Source of the DNA: Paramyrothecium sp. XJ0827
Lineage: Eukaryota; Ascomycota; Sordariomycetes; Hypocreales; Stachybotryaceae
Reading direction: 5' to 3'
Assembly: GCA_020881915.1 (NCBI GenBank)
Contig: JAJFPB010000001.1
Coordinates: 4,464,001-4,528,000 of the forward strand
Length of the DNA stretch: 64,000 nt
The notes under the pieces are model-generated. The model saw only the letters and a list, made by a program, of their open reading frames with translations. It ran no database searches and was not told the DNA's origin. Below are positions 1 through 10,100 of this stretch, piece after piece; the first letter of the stretch is position 1; every line of letters begins with the position of its first letter. The position numbers were made by a program, and so were the translations under genes.

Positions 1-818
1 TGCCGCATGTCACCCCCACAGTTTGAGACCCTGCAACGTAAGGTAGGTAAGGTACTTAGCCTACGATGGGTTGCGCCACTCCTTCAGGGCGGGCCTCGGG
101 TGAGAAGTATTCGGTTGTAAGCTAATCCGGCAGAAGGTGGAAGCCAATTGTGCTTGAAGATGCTTCTCTAGAGGCCCAATAAGCAAGGTGTGATATGGGG
201 TGCTTCTGACATGGCTGGGATAGCGGGTTCAATGTACTGATCTAGGGTACCTTTACGGTAGTAAGCTCACCTGAGGGGAGTCAGACATGAGCTAAGGTAC
301 GGACGATAAGGCGATAAGCATTCCGCCGTCACTCGGCATTTTGTGATGCCATTTTGAGTTTATTCATTTCCGTTCCACAATTGACATCCTCGTAACAATA
401 CCGCCGCGAAAACTTGCTAGATGATCCTTCGCAAAGATGAAATCAACCGGTAACTCACCCAAGTCGAATGACGAGACGCAATGCGAGAGACTTTGCGCCA
501 GTCTCATTTCTCTCGGCATCTTTCTCCAAGACATCTCAACACGAGGTATTCTTACCCAGCATGTCGCGTCCAAGCCCCAACTCGAACGAAAGCCAAGCAA
601 TTCCCCGTTACGAAGAATGGACGAGGTGCCCACCAAGCAAATTCGATGACTGACTAACTGTAAGCAAAATCAATTCATTCAATTTCCATTTAACTGTGGC
701 CTATAGCTACCTAACTAACTGCGAGAAACATAGGAGGTGTTATACAAATGAGAGTGGTATTCTTGCTCAGAAATCCGCAATGAAACATGATCAACTCGAG
801 TCTCACTGCGAGAATTTC
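1..818. other. Intergenic, no gene seen
   Basis: Only short overlapping reading frames are present (90 codons or fewer), with no recognisable family and no consistent splice structure. It begins with a GGTAAGGTA-type direct repeat near 36-58, and a related ggtac element recurs near 290-302. It is probably the 3' flank of the minus-strand gene that ends at 819, plus spacer. Confidence 0.6.
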
Positions 819-2141
819 TCAGCGATATCTGTGTTTGGCACGGTCGCACTCCTCCAAAAAGCGATAAATGCCCTCAAGGCCTTCAAAGTTCTCCGATTCA
901 CCTTGCGAGTAAGTCGGGGGAGATGCGCTTTCATATCCTTCAACGTCAGACATCCAGGGGTTGTTTGCCATCTCGTCCATAAAAGCATCTTGAACAAAAG
1001 AATCGTCGCCGAGGGACGACAACTTCTCGAATTCGTGACCTTCAAGTGACCGAGTCGAGCCCCCGGGAGACGTGATTGTTCTCTCAGAGTCCGGAGCGAA
1101 GGGGAACCTCAATGCCATGGACGCACCGGCAGCCTCGTCAAACCCCGGATCCTGGCCGATGACACCTCGTTGGATGCCGATGTCATCGCATAACCTCTCA
1201 ACGGTTTGCCCATCCACGCCTGGAAAATGTACTCGAAGGGTATTGGACCCCTTCAGGGCAACTGGCAAGTTGCCGAGCACGGCTAGCCGTCTAATGTCGG
1301 CAAACACCGCCGACAAATCCTTCAGAGCACGATCAAAGTCAGCGGACAAGCCATCAAGGAAGCCCTCAGCGTTGAGGGTAGCCTCAACAGCTGCGGTGTT
1401 GGAGTCATTGGAGGTGGCTCCAGAAGAAAAGGCAATGGCTGCGGCAAGAGGGCTAAGGGCCGTCACCGTAGGGCTGAGCTTGAAGTCGACGAAAGCACCT
1501 GGCATAGAATGAGTGCATGCTCGGAACTTGTCCATTGCCTCGTCCTCCAACTTGGATACAGCACGGTATTGCTTCTCCCCGCGGGGTCCTAAGCCGTCAT
1601 ATCGGAGCTTCTGTCCGGACAAGAAGAACGCCCTCATCGCCTGCGAGACATTCTGAACAACCTGAGCCGGCGCAGCCGGTGTGTGAGAGAAATAGCGAGC
1701 GCCGCCGCCAAGGCTGTAGCCGCCGGCTGTGCGAGGCATGGCACCGCCCGTGAGATTCGGTCGTAGCGCGCTTGCGAACGGGGCGCGACCAGAGCCTTGA
1801 GCCACCCGTCGTGCGATAGTCGGATTCGTCCGATCGAAGCGGGAAGCTTTGGTTCCAATGCGGCTGGTGCTGCTCGCAAATCTTTGGAACGTGCGCTCTA
1901 TTTGTTGAGCCGCGGGACTGGAGAACCAGCGCCCGGCTCGCTTTTGTTGCTTGAGTAGGGCTGCGGGGTGAATCGGTTGTCGTCCGGTATGACCGCTTCT
2001 AACGGAGACTTGCGGTATGCCGTTCTGCAGTGATCTTGCTGTACTTGCGATCTTGGAGCGTACCACTTTCGTGGTGCTCGTCATGGCGACACGCAGGAAG
2101 CGGAGGGCTACAGGGCCCCATAACGCCCCTGCCGACGCCAT
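819..2141 (-). CDS. Conserved fungal mitochondrial-like protein
   Basis: A single-exon frame of 440 aa when read from the ATG at 2141. The frame stays open another 60 codons upstream, but the MASAGALWG start is preferred because it begins a long Arg/Ser/Ala-rich, acid-poor stretch (about residues 1-110) that looks like a mitochondrial presequence. The middle (about 150-260) carries a Gln/Arg segment followed by a hydrophobic Ala/Leu stretch. The C-terminus is acidic and ends in a charged FLEECDRAKHRYR tail. I recall similar fungal proteins being labelled automatically as 'casein kinase II beta 2 subunit', but no CPxxC zinc finger of CK2 beta is visible, so I do not adopt that function. No catalytic motif is recognised. 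Mitochondrial location is inferred from composition only. Confidence 0.72.
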   Translation of the reverse strand: MASAGALWGPVALRFLRVAMTSTTKVVRSKIASTARSLQNGIPQVSVRSGHTGRQPIHPAALLKQQKRAGRWFSSPAAQQIERTFQRFASSTSRIGTKASRFDRTNPTIARRVAQGSGRAPFASALRPNLTGGAMPRTAGGYSLGGGARYFSHTPAAPAQVVQNVSQAMRAFFLSGQKLRYDGLGPRGEKQYRAVSKLEDEAMDKFRACTHSMPGAFVDFKLSPTVTALSPLAAAIAFSSGATSNDSNTAAVEATLNAEGFLDGLSADFDRALKDLSAVFADIRRLAVLGNLPVALKGSNTLRVHFPGVDGQTVERLCDDIGIQRGVIGQDPGFDEAAGASMALRFPFAPDSERTITSPGGSTRSLEGHEFEKLSSLGDDSFVQDAFMDEMANNPWMSDVEGYESASPPTYSQGESENFEGLEGIYRFLEECDRAKHRYR

Positions 2142-3779
2142 ATTGAGACGTATGAGACGTTGTCTCTTTGAATTCTCGATATCAAGTTCGGAGATGCTCA
2201 AAGGAAAGACTGGAGGGTGCCTGAGGTGGCATGCCTGGCTTATAAGCGCAGAGGGTAGTTCGCCACACACGCCGTTTAAGTGGGTCGTGTTGACCGCACC
2301 GCCACACACTCGCGGCCACACGTTGCGGGGTGGTGTCGCTCCTGATTTGGACTAGCGCTCCTTGAGCTACCTTTTCTTCCGCAGCTCGAAATTTTTGGAT
2401 TTTTCTTCCTGCAACATTTCTCAACCTCACAACCAGTGCTGGAGAGCACGAGGCGGCTTCTGCCAGCACTCCAAGCACTGGTCGCATGTCTCAAGGTAAG
2501 TGCAACCAGCTTGGAATTTCCTTCATGCTTCGTATGATGATTTTTATTACAACGAACAATCCAATTCATACCAGCAACATGGTGACACAAAATACTCAAG
2601 AAATACCCTGACCCTCTCCTGCAAACCTTGCATTGCTTCAGTCATTTGTTTGGACGTGAGCTGACATGCCACAGTGATCATGTCAGATGAGGCGGGTCCT
2701 CACGGCTTCGGCCTCGTGAGATTTTCGCGTTAGTATTTTTTCAAAAGGTTTGTCTACCTGCTTTTCTTTCAGTCCTTCCCCCGTCCGTGTGATGATCAAA
2801 CCGACACCTTAGGGATTCCTCATGCTTAATATACAATGTGGATTCTGTTGTACTAGTTTCAGCCTTGTCTGACAGGACTCGACTATTCTTTTTTCTGTTG
2901 CTGCAAGTTGACAAGCATTCATGCTAACGTTACTCTCGCGCAGGTAAATCATACCATCTTCTACGAATTGAACCCCACTATATGATGAAGATTTGAACGA
3001 ACGGGCGGACATAAACGAGCCCTGTCGTCTTTCATCCTTAGACAGCAAGGTCGTACAAAACCTTGTGGTGGAGGGCGATGGGAACTCTTGTTGACACTTC
3101 GTCAACTGACTGTGGTCTCCTATGCGGCTTTTGCTTGCATGTTATATATGAGAATGTTGAACTGACCGGGCTGCGTCAGGTAATTACTTATGAATCCACT
3201 TGTTCGTTTGCGGCTTCCACCATGATGAGTTTATCAAAGTATTCACACTGTTTGACTTGGGAGCATCCGTGCTCTCGGGACATGAACATACCGACAACTT
3301 CTGATGTTGTAGGTCATCCCACCGGCTGCCCGCATCCTCAGTGGACTTGGACGACTAACATAGTACAGTTTATTCTGCCTTTTTATATCCTGACCATCTG
3401 CGACAACAGTGGCTAACCTCGGGAGTCAGGTTTGCAAATACAGCTCATCTCGTGAAATGCTGTTTGAGGCCTTGGGTACGTTGTGAAAAATTTCTTTACT
3501 TCAACCCCTTTGTATCGTGATGACTTCATTATTAGCTCTAGCTGAGTTCATCGTGATGAACAACCCTTCACCTTGGAGAACTGACACTACTATCTTATTT
3601 CACTCCATTCACGTCCTGCCATCTGCTTATGACAAAAAGCTAACCAAAGCAAAGACAGGGCCGTATTTCCAGCATTTTGTCCCGTGTAGCATATATGAAT
3701 AAAATTTACTTATTGCACGTTCTCTATATTCGTAATAATTCTTCGTTTTGTCCAATTACCATGTGATATCGTCGTCATA
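2142..3779. other. Intergenic spacer, no gene seen
   Basis: This holds the upstream region of the minus-strand gene at 819-2141 and the 3' flank of the PLC-like gene ending at 3780. The part from about 2700 to 3770 is AT-richer than the coding DNA. The small frames in it (for example 3063-3416 +) have no family signature, biased codon use or splice partners. Confidence 0.55.
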
Positions 3780-5165
3780 CTACTTACGTTCCAACCTGGC
3801 GTTCATGCCCACAATGCAACGGATCAGATCCCAGTCGTCGTTTGCGCCCACCCAGTCCGTCACCACGATGCCCGTCTGGCCCGAGCCGATCTTGAGCTTG
3901 CGAGGTCCCTTGCCTTCCTCTCCGTGCCTTGCGCACAGGTATTCGATGACGGAGGGGTTGACCTTGGCAGCGATGCGCTCAGGCCAGCACCTGGCGTCGA
4001 AGAAGTTGCTGGCACTGAGGAAGTTGATGAAGAACGGAGGCATGGGGCCGTCCTTGCGGGGCGACTGCTCAGCGGCCTTCTCGAGGTGGCCGCGGGTGAA
4101 CTCGATCTTCTTCTCGATGTTCTCGCTCTCGGTGATCTCGTAGAAGTCCTGGACGCGGATGTGGTCGCCGTGCACGCGGCCGTCCTCGCAGTTGTCCGGC
4201 CAGGAGCTGGCGTCGATGCCGTAGCCGCGACCGTCCCAGCACTTGCGGAGGGTCTCTTCGATATTGAAGCGGCGGACGAGGATGATGCGGCCACGGGCCT
4301 CGCCGAGCCTGGGGAGCCTGGGCTCGTTCCACCAGCGGTGCCGCGTCTTGTCGACGTAGTGCTGCTTCAGAATCTTGCCCAGGTCGCCGTCGTTGCCCTT
4401 GCCGGAGCCCTCGCGCTTGAGGCTCATGATGATGGTCTCGCTGGGGTTCCTGTCCAGGAACTCGTAGATGGTGGTGAGCATGTCGCCGAACCACTTGGAG
4501 CCGGTGAGGGAGATGGGGAAGACCGAGTGGACGAGGGCCATCTGCGCGTCGTTGGGGTCCACGGAGACGCGGATGTCGAGGTAGCGGACGCCGTTGTTGA
4601 GCTGCTCCTGGACGCCGACGGCCTGGCAGCGCACCGAGGGCAGGGCAGTGTGGCAGGTGGGCGAGTTGTGGGTGCCGGGGATGGAGAGGACCGAGAGAGG
4701 ATACTGGTCGTCGAGCTCCCTCATCCAGGCGTTCAGCTTGGCGGAGGAGAAGATGGCGAGCAGCGCGCCGGTGGGGATGTAGACGGCAGTCAGCTCGTGA
4801 GAGCCGCCGTCCAGCTTCTTGAGGACGGCCGACTTGCTGGACGGGCTGGGAACGTCCGTCTCGTACTTTTTGTCCTCATACTTGAAGGTCAGGCGGATGA
4901 CCTCCTTGCCGGGGTCGGCGGTGCGGATGTTGGTCGTGCTGATGCGGAAGGGGTCAACCCGGACCGAGACGCTGTCCTTTGACCGCGCATCACCCTTGGC
5001 GATTGTCTCGCGAGAGTTGTGCTCGGTGGCATTGAGAAAGCCCGAGATGGTCTTGGTCACATTGGTGATGACGTTGCCGGTTTGGACGCGCTCGCTCTCA
5101 AAGCGCTCCACCGAGACGAGCTCGATGGGGTGCGTCGTCAGGTTGCGGATTGCCAGGTCAGCCAT
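3780..5165 (-). CDS. PI-PLC X-domain-like phosphodiesterase
   Basis: A single-exon protein of 461 aa, read from the ATG at 5165 (context accATGG, close to Kozak). The frame is open 52 codons further upstream, but that stretch is Pro/Ser-rich and unlike the family. Residues 1-140 form a beta-rich N-terminal region, MADLAIRNLTT onward. The phosphatidylinositol-specific phospholipase C X-like TIM-barrel follows. It includes SIPGTHNSPT with His166, YLDIRV near 195-200, LVHSVF with His213, and a PSETIIMSLK strand near 241-250. The two histidines match the general acid/base pair of bacterial-type PI-PLCs. There is no PH, EF-hand, Y or C2 domain, so this is the bacterial-like, calcium-independent type rather than eukaryotic PLC-delta. 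No signal peptide is seen. Substrate specificity is inferred from the family only. Confidence 0.88.
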   Translation of the reverse strand: MADLAIRNLTTHPIELVSVERFESERVQTGNVITNVTKTISGFLNATEHNSRETIAKGDARSKDSVSVRVDPFRISTTNIRTADPGKEVIRLTFKYEDKKYETDVPSPSSKSAVLKKLDGGSHELTAVYIPTGALLAIFSSAKLNAWMRELDDQYPLSVLSIPGTHNSPTCHTALPSVRCQAVGVQEQLNNGVRYLDIRVSVDPNDAQMALVHSVFPISLTGSKWFGDMLTTIYEFLDRNPSETIIMSLKREGSGKGNDGDLGKILKQHYVDKTRHRWWNEPRLPRLGEARGRIILVRRFNIEETLRKCWDGRGYGIDASSWPDNCEDGRVHGDHIRVQDFYEITESENIEKKIEFTRGHLEKAAEQSPRKDGPMPPFFINFLSASNFFDARCWPERIAAKVNPSVIEYLCARHGEEGKGPRKLKIGSGQTGIVVTDWVGANDDWDLIRCIVGMNARLERK

Positions 5166-6529
5166 GGTCAATTGGGGCGGTGGCCGCGGGGCGAGTTGCA
5201 GAAGATGCGAGGTTGCCTGATCCGGCGGTGGGAAGACGGCGTTGGCCTTTTTAATAAGTGAAGCATGAACTGGCGATCTTGACGACAGCGGCACCCCGGT
5301 AGAGGAGGGGGGGGGTTCCAAACTTCACGTTGGGTAGGAGGGGCAACGCTCGGGGGCCAGAATAGCTTCTGGAGCTGTAGCCTGTAGCCTGTAGTAGCCG
5401 TAGCTGGCCCAGGGTGGGCTGGCCTCGGAATTGGCCGTGGCCATTGGCCAATCTGTGCTCGAGGCTGTCCCGGAATGGACGCTGTCGGGCTGAATGGAGG
5501 GAAACCTAACGTGCTGTAATGAATGGCCAAAGGCGGAGCTTGAGAGAGAAGAGAGTGGGGAAGAGGGGAGAAGAGCGCCTGGCAGTGAGCGAATGCCTGT
5601 CAAGCTGAACCTCCCAGACAAGCAAGTCTCGAACCCGAGGGCATTGCAACACCATCCTCGAGCTTTTCTTAACATTATACTTTGCTATGTTAATTGACTG
5701 TGCCCCCTCTCTTTTTGTCGCTTCCGCCCCTCTCGTCCCTGCTTTTAACTTCTCCCCTCCCCCCCCGAAGCAGGGAGGTGATTCGGGCGCGCAGATCGAC
5801 ATGACGATTGCTTTTGTTGGTTGCCCCCCAATCTGGCGCCCCTCCAGGTAGTTGCATGTGGCGGTAAGATCGCAGCTAGCTTGCAAGGAGCGCTACGTGG
5901 TGGAGGTGCGGATTCCAAAGTGTCGGATCGGAAATCCCAGCAGTCTGGGCGCTAGCAACGGGAAAGGCAACCCGAGGGAAGTCCTTCCTGCTGGCCGTTG
6001 CTTGTCCCGGCAATGCAGGAAAGAGAGAAGAGGGAAAAAGAAAAGAAAACCAAATTTGGAAAGGGGGGGAGAGAAAAGAAAAAGAGAATGTGCAACAACC
6101 AAAACCCAATCGACAACGTCCGCCAACGAAAAGTGCTGTGAGTAACTCTGGATTACTGACCTAGGACATTTATCATACTACTCTATGGGGAGATGCCCTG
6201 AGAGACTGCAACTCAACAAGGAAAAAGATGGAGCGGAGATGTGTCAAAGTAGCGAACAAGGTATCATTATGCCTAGCGTGGTGAATGCTTGACTTTCACT
6301 TTGAGTAAACTACATTACTCCAATCTAGCTATGAACAATGACCGAAGGAAGCCAAACTCAAACAAAATCCTATTACCGGGAAAAAGATCGTTGTATCATG
6401 AGGTGCGCTGGTCTTCCTCCAGCGCAAAGGGCGAGAAATCCAGCCATATTGCTGCCCAGATTGGGGCGGTCCAACGACCGTCCTGACAAAAGACCGAGTT
6501 CCTAGACACCCGATTTTGCTTCAATGCTC
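5166..6529. promoter_or_regulatory. Upstream region of the PLC-like gene
   Basis: A spacer between two minus-strand genes. It should contain the PLC-like gene's promoter and the 3' flank of the gene at 6530-7162. A long purine run lies at about 6017-6090 (pyrimidine-rich on the transcribed minus strand), about 0.9 kb upstream of the PLC start; CT-rich tracts like this are common near fungal transcription starts. No reading frame here looks genuine. Confidence 0.4.
6017..6090. repeat. Polypurine/polypyrimidine tract
   Basis: About 70 bases almost entirely A and G on the plus strand, for example the run of seven G at 6063-6069 and several AAAAGAAAA blocks. On the minus strand this is a CT tract upstream of the PLC-like gene. 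Confidence 0.7.
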
Positions 6530-7162
6530 TTAACATGATCGCCTGCGCTTGGCTGCCGTGTTTGAACCCTCCGCATCGGCCTCATCGTCCTCCCACCGCC
6601 GCCTCAGACGTTGCTGGCTGCTCTTCCTCTCGCCGAGCGCTTGCATGATGACGTCCTGGCCGCCGATGACATTGCCGGAGCCCTCCACGAGCATGCCGGC
6701 GTCCACCTCGATGTTGACGGGCCGTGGACGGCCGTCCTCGTCGATCATGGGGATGCCGCACTGGCCGGAGCTGTTCCTCTGGATCGCCTGCACCACCGCC
6801 AGGGCGATGGCGTTGGCGTGATCAGCGGGCGTGGCGGCGAGGCAGATGAGGTTGTTGCTCTTGGACACGTTGACAGACGTGTTGATGCGCAGGCTGATGG
6901 GCGACATGCCCTCCGCGTCTTCCCGGTCCTCTGCGGCATCACTCAGCAGCGAGGTCCACATTGGACGAGTGAACTGCATTGACTGGGGTTGTCGTGACTG
7001 GGATTGGTGAGCCTCCAGGGCAGCGAGAGCAGCGAGGTTCAATGCCCGTGGCCGCGGCGGTGTGTAAGCGGGAGGTGGGGAGTTCGATGCGGTTGCCTGC
7101 TCAGTGGTGTCTTTGGGAAGCTCATGAGAACCACCTGAGCGTGGATGGGCCGGCATTTCCAT
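6530..7162 (-). CDS. Conserved hypothetical protein with PPPAY motif
   Basis: A single-exon 210-aa protein from the ATG at 7162; a second Met two codons on (7156) is equally possible. The frame extends 27 codons further upstream but with low-complexity His/Thr codons. Residues 1-60 are disordered and carry a PPPAY stretch, a possible WW-domain ligand. About 85-185 is a compact region with a SLRINTSVNV strand, an ADHANAIALAVVQAI helix and a GQCGIPMIDEDGRPRP loop. It ends in a basic RRRW...KRRRS tail that may act as a nuclear localisation signal. It resembles small conserved hypothetical proteins of Sordariomycetes that I cannot name. No function is assigned. Confidence 0.7.
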   Translation of the reverse strand: MEMPAHPRSGGSHELPKDTTEQATASNSPPPAYTPPRPRALNLAALAALEAHQSQSRQPQSMQFTRPMWTSLLSDAAEDREDAEGMSPISLRINTSVNVSKSNNLICLAATPADHANAIALAVVQAIQRNSSGQCGIPMIDEDGRPRPVNIEVDAGMLVEGSGNVIGGQDVIMQALGERKSSQQRLRRRWEDDEADAEGSNTAAKRRRSC

Positions 7163-10100
7163 AATGGATCGTGTATAGACACGAGATGTAAGGGCAAGCT
7201 GGTGTGTATGTGTATGAAGGGGTTGCCGGTAAGAGAGTGCCAAATGTTGTAGTGTATTAAGGAACTAGACCTCTTCCGATACAAGACAGTTTTAACAACA
7301 GCAACTTCTTCGTCCAGCGATGGGAAGGCGATCGACAGTTATAACAGGATGAGCAGGTTTTAAGTCTTGTCCAGTCCCTGCAAGGCTCCTCGGAGATGCC
7401 TTCTTGGCTAGCAATGTGGCGTCTGAGAGACCAAGTCGAGTTGTGGGGAGTAGGCAACGGAGTGAGGTGTGCGATATGAGTAGTCGCAATCCCGGCAGAA
7501 TGGACAACACCACGAGCCGAGACGCTCCTCCCAAGCGAGCAAGAAGCCTCGCGCCACTGGGCAACAACAAGATGTGGGTTTGCTGGACAAGGATTCCTTG
7601 TGCCGGTGCCCGTTGAGCGCCAAGAGACGTGCTTTCCGCGGGCGATGAACCCTAGAGAGCAGGGGGGGAGAATGCCCCGAAGCAGGAGACGGGAAAAGAG
7701 GAGAAGCAACAGCCGAGTTGGGCGAAGCCGCCGAAACCGAGAAGAACGCCAGGCGCCCAAGCGTCTAGGACTTGTTGGGGATGGCTTCACCGGCGGACCT
7801 GCTCCTCAGCTTGGCCTTGATAAGCGGACAAGCCACGCGTAGCTGAAGCAGGAGCAAAGCTCAAAACGGCATGGATTTTCAAGCTTTCTTTCTTACGCTC
7901 TTCTCTTTCTTTCCCTTTCGGCTCCGTTAGGGCGTTCTTCGCGTTGAGGACCTGGACAGTTGTGAGATGAGACGTAGCCAGATGAGCTGCTGCATCCATC
8001 CGGCCGAGCAAGGCGCTGGTCCCCTTATGTATTCAAGCGGCCAAGGACAGCAGCAGACAAACAAGGCCGTGAATCGGATTTTTTTTGGGTCAAGGATTCA
8101 CATTCACACCATCTCCCTTGACTTAGGCGAAAGGAAGTAAAATAAAATGAAATATGCGCGCACTGCCTGACAATGCCATGCAACACGAGAGGAGTATAGT
8201 TCCTGCCACCACACCTCTCCACGGATGTCTTGGCCCAACCACCACCACCAACTTTCCCACACCCCTCCCATGCCGTTCACAATCGCACGGAGTTTCCCAT
8301 TCACACTCTCGTACCCTCGTTCTTCGTCTCTGCAGGCGAAAGCGGGCAAGGCGCGTAGTACAATACCAAAAAGGGCATTCGTCTAGAGAGAAAAACCGGG
8401 GTGTGGCAAGCTTTACTCCCCGTGTAAGCCTCCACCGACGCCTCTGCATTCCCCCCTTGCTGACACTCAACGTTTTCTTAATTGTTTTAACCTTTTGTCT
8501 AACACTCCCATGCATTTCGCTCTCTTCTCCCCATGACATGTCGCCGTGACGCACGAGCGCGTGGGTCGGCCAAGGATAGGACAGAAACAGGGGGGGAGAG
8601 GGGGGGACGGACGGACGCCATGCATATGCTCCTGGTGTACCAATCCAGCGGGATGCGGCTATTCAAGCCGCCACCAGTTTAGTATTGTCAGGGCGAGAGG
8701 TGTGGGGTGGGCGAATGATGATTCGGGAAGGACGTGTGCGAGGTGGCCTGTGTTGGCTACGCCTTGACCGTGAACCGCGACCCGGCCGCGATGCTCCGTC
8801 ACGTCGCTCCAGCCAGGTCTTCTCACCGTCTCCAGAACGTAAAATGGTGATCGGTGCGTGCTCGGTGGGTTGCAGCCGACCCGAACCTCTCGTGCGGTGC
8901 CTCAGCTCGGGATGCTTCCGACGTGCAGCCCAGGGGAAGAGGGAAAAAGGCTAAAGCGAGCGTGCGTCAGAAGAAACAGGAAAAAGGGAAAAGGAGTCGC
9001 CTAAACCCTGCTGAAGCCACCGCCTCTTGAGCGGGTGTCGTTAGGCATTGTCTCCGGTGCTGCTGCTCCTCTCGCCCCCACCCAGGCTGCATAGTCCAGC
9101 ATCAATGGTGGGGAGGGAAAAGAGGCTTTCTATTGTCCCTTGCTATTGTTGTCAGAAAACGTCCCGGGCCCGTGCCTATTGACCCACCGATGCGGCTTAG
9201 CGCCCGTCCCCCGCGGCCCCACCAGGCACGGAGCATCCCACCGACGCCAACCTCCATCCTGCCTCGTCCACCCTTCTTCGTCTTTTCCCCCTACAACCTG
9301 CTCACGCTCCCTGCTCCTTACGCCCGTATGCCAAATACCTCCAAACGGGCACAGGTGGCCGCACACCAAGCACCTGTCTTACTTTCCCGCCTTCCTTCGT
9401 CCCCTCCACACGTCACCCCATTCAAACTTTCAGGTCAACCGACTCTTGACCCAGTCGGCGTCGCCCGAACCGGCAACTCGTGCAAGCCCACTCCCCGATT
9501 CGACCTCAGGCCCGCTAAGCTCATCACCGCGAAGAGAATGGCGCGGTGCCGTGTTTTCCGTGCCACGCTACGAGTAGTCGCTGTTTCTAGGCCTCGAGAT
9601 GGCTCAACGCCCGTTGATACGGCCGAAGACTGTTGAAGCCACCGGGAAGTTTGCGGGCTATTCTTGGCAGAATGGGATCATCCTCCATCAAAGTACGCCT
9701 ATCATTCTCCCCCTCCTCCTCCTCCGGTTCCGTCCAATGGACGTCTTGATATGTTCGGAGCCCAGTCCGACGCCTCGTCCCATGCACACCGTAGTTCGAC
9801 AGCAGTCGACACCTCGCCTGACATGCACGTCGCATGCATTTGACAGGGCATAGTGCATGCTATTGTTGCCCTTACTCACAATAAGGATGCCGGTGGCGGT
9901 GACCGTGTGCTTTCTCGTCATCGTGACGGAGGGACCCTTTCATTTCCACGCAAGATCCCCGTCGAGAAGGGCCATGCCAGCCCACCGAACAATGCATGAA
10001 GCTGCGGAGCGCACTCGCGAAAGTTCCCGCATGATTTTGAGTTTGCCTGCACGCGTTCCAAGCGTGCCTCCACTACCATGACCAGGATAGGCACCCTCGT

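Noticed and set aside
819..2141. Calling this a casein kinase II beta subunit
   Set aside because: The CPxxC...CPxC zinc finger and acidic loop of CK2 beta are absent; the label would be a carried-over annotation.
3924..4982. 352-codon plus-strand open frame
   Set aside because: Antisense to the PI-PLC-like gene; low-complexity Val/Ala/Asp-rich translation, explained by GC-rich third positions of the real gene.
5628..5660. GGGTTCGAG B-box-like word on the minus strand
   Set aside because: No A box at the right distance and no cloverleaf can be drawn.
7257..7790. 177-codon minus-strand frame
   Set aside because: Arg/Leu-rich translation with no domain, and overlapping frames of similar length in other phases.
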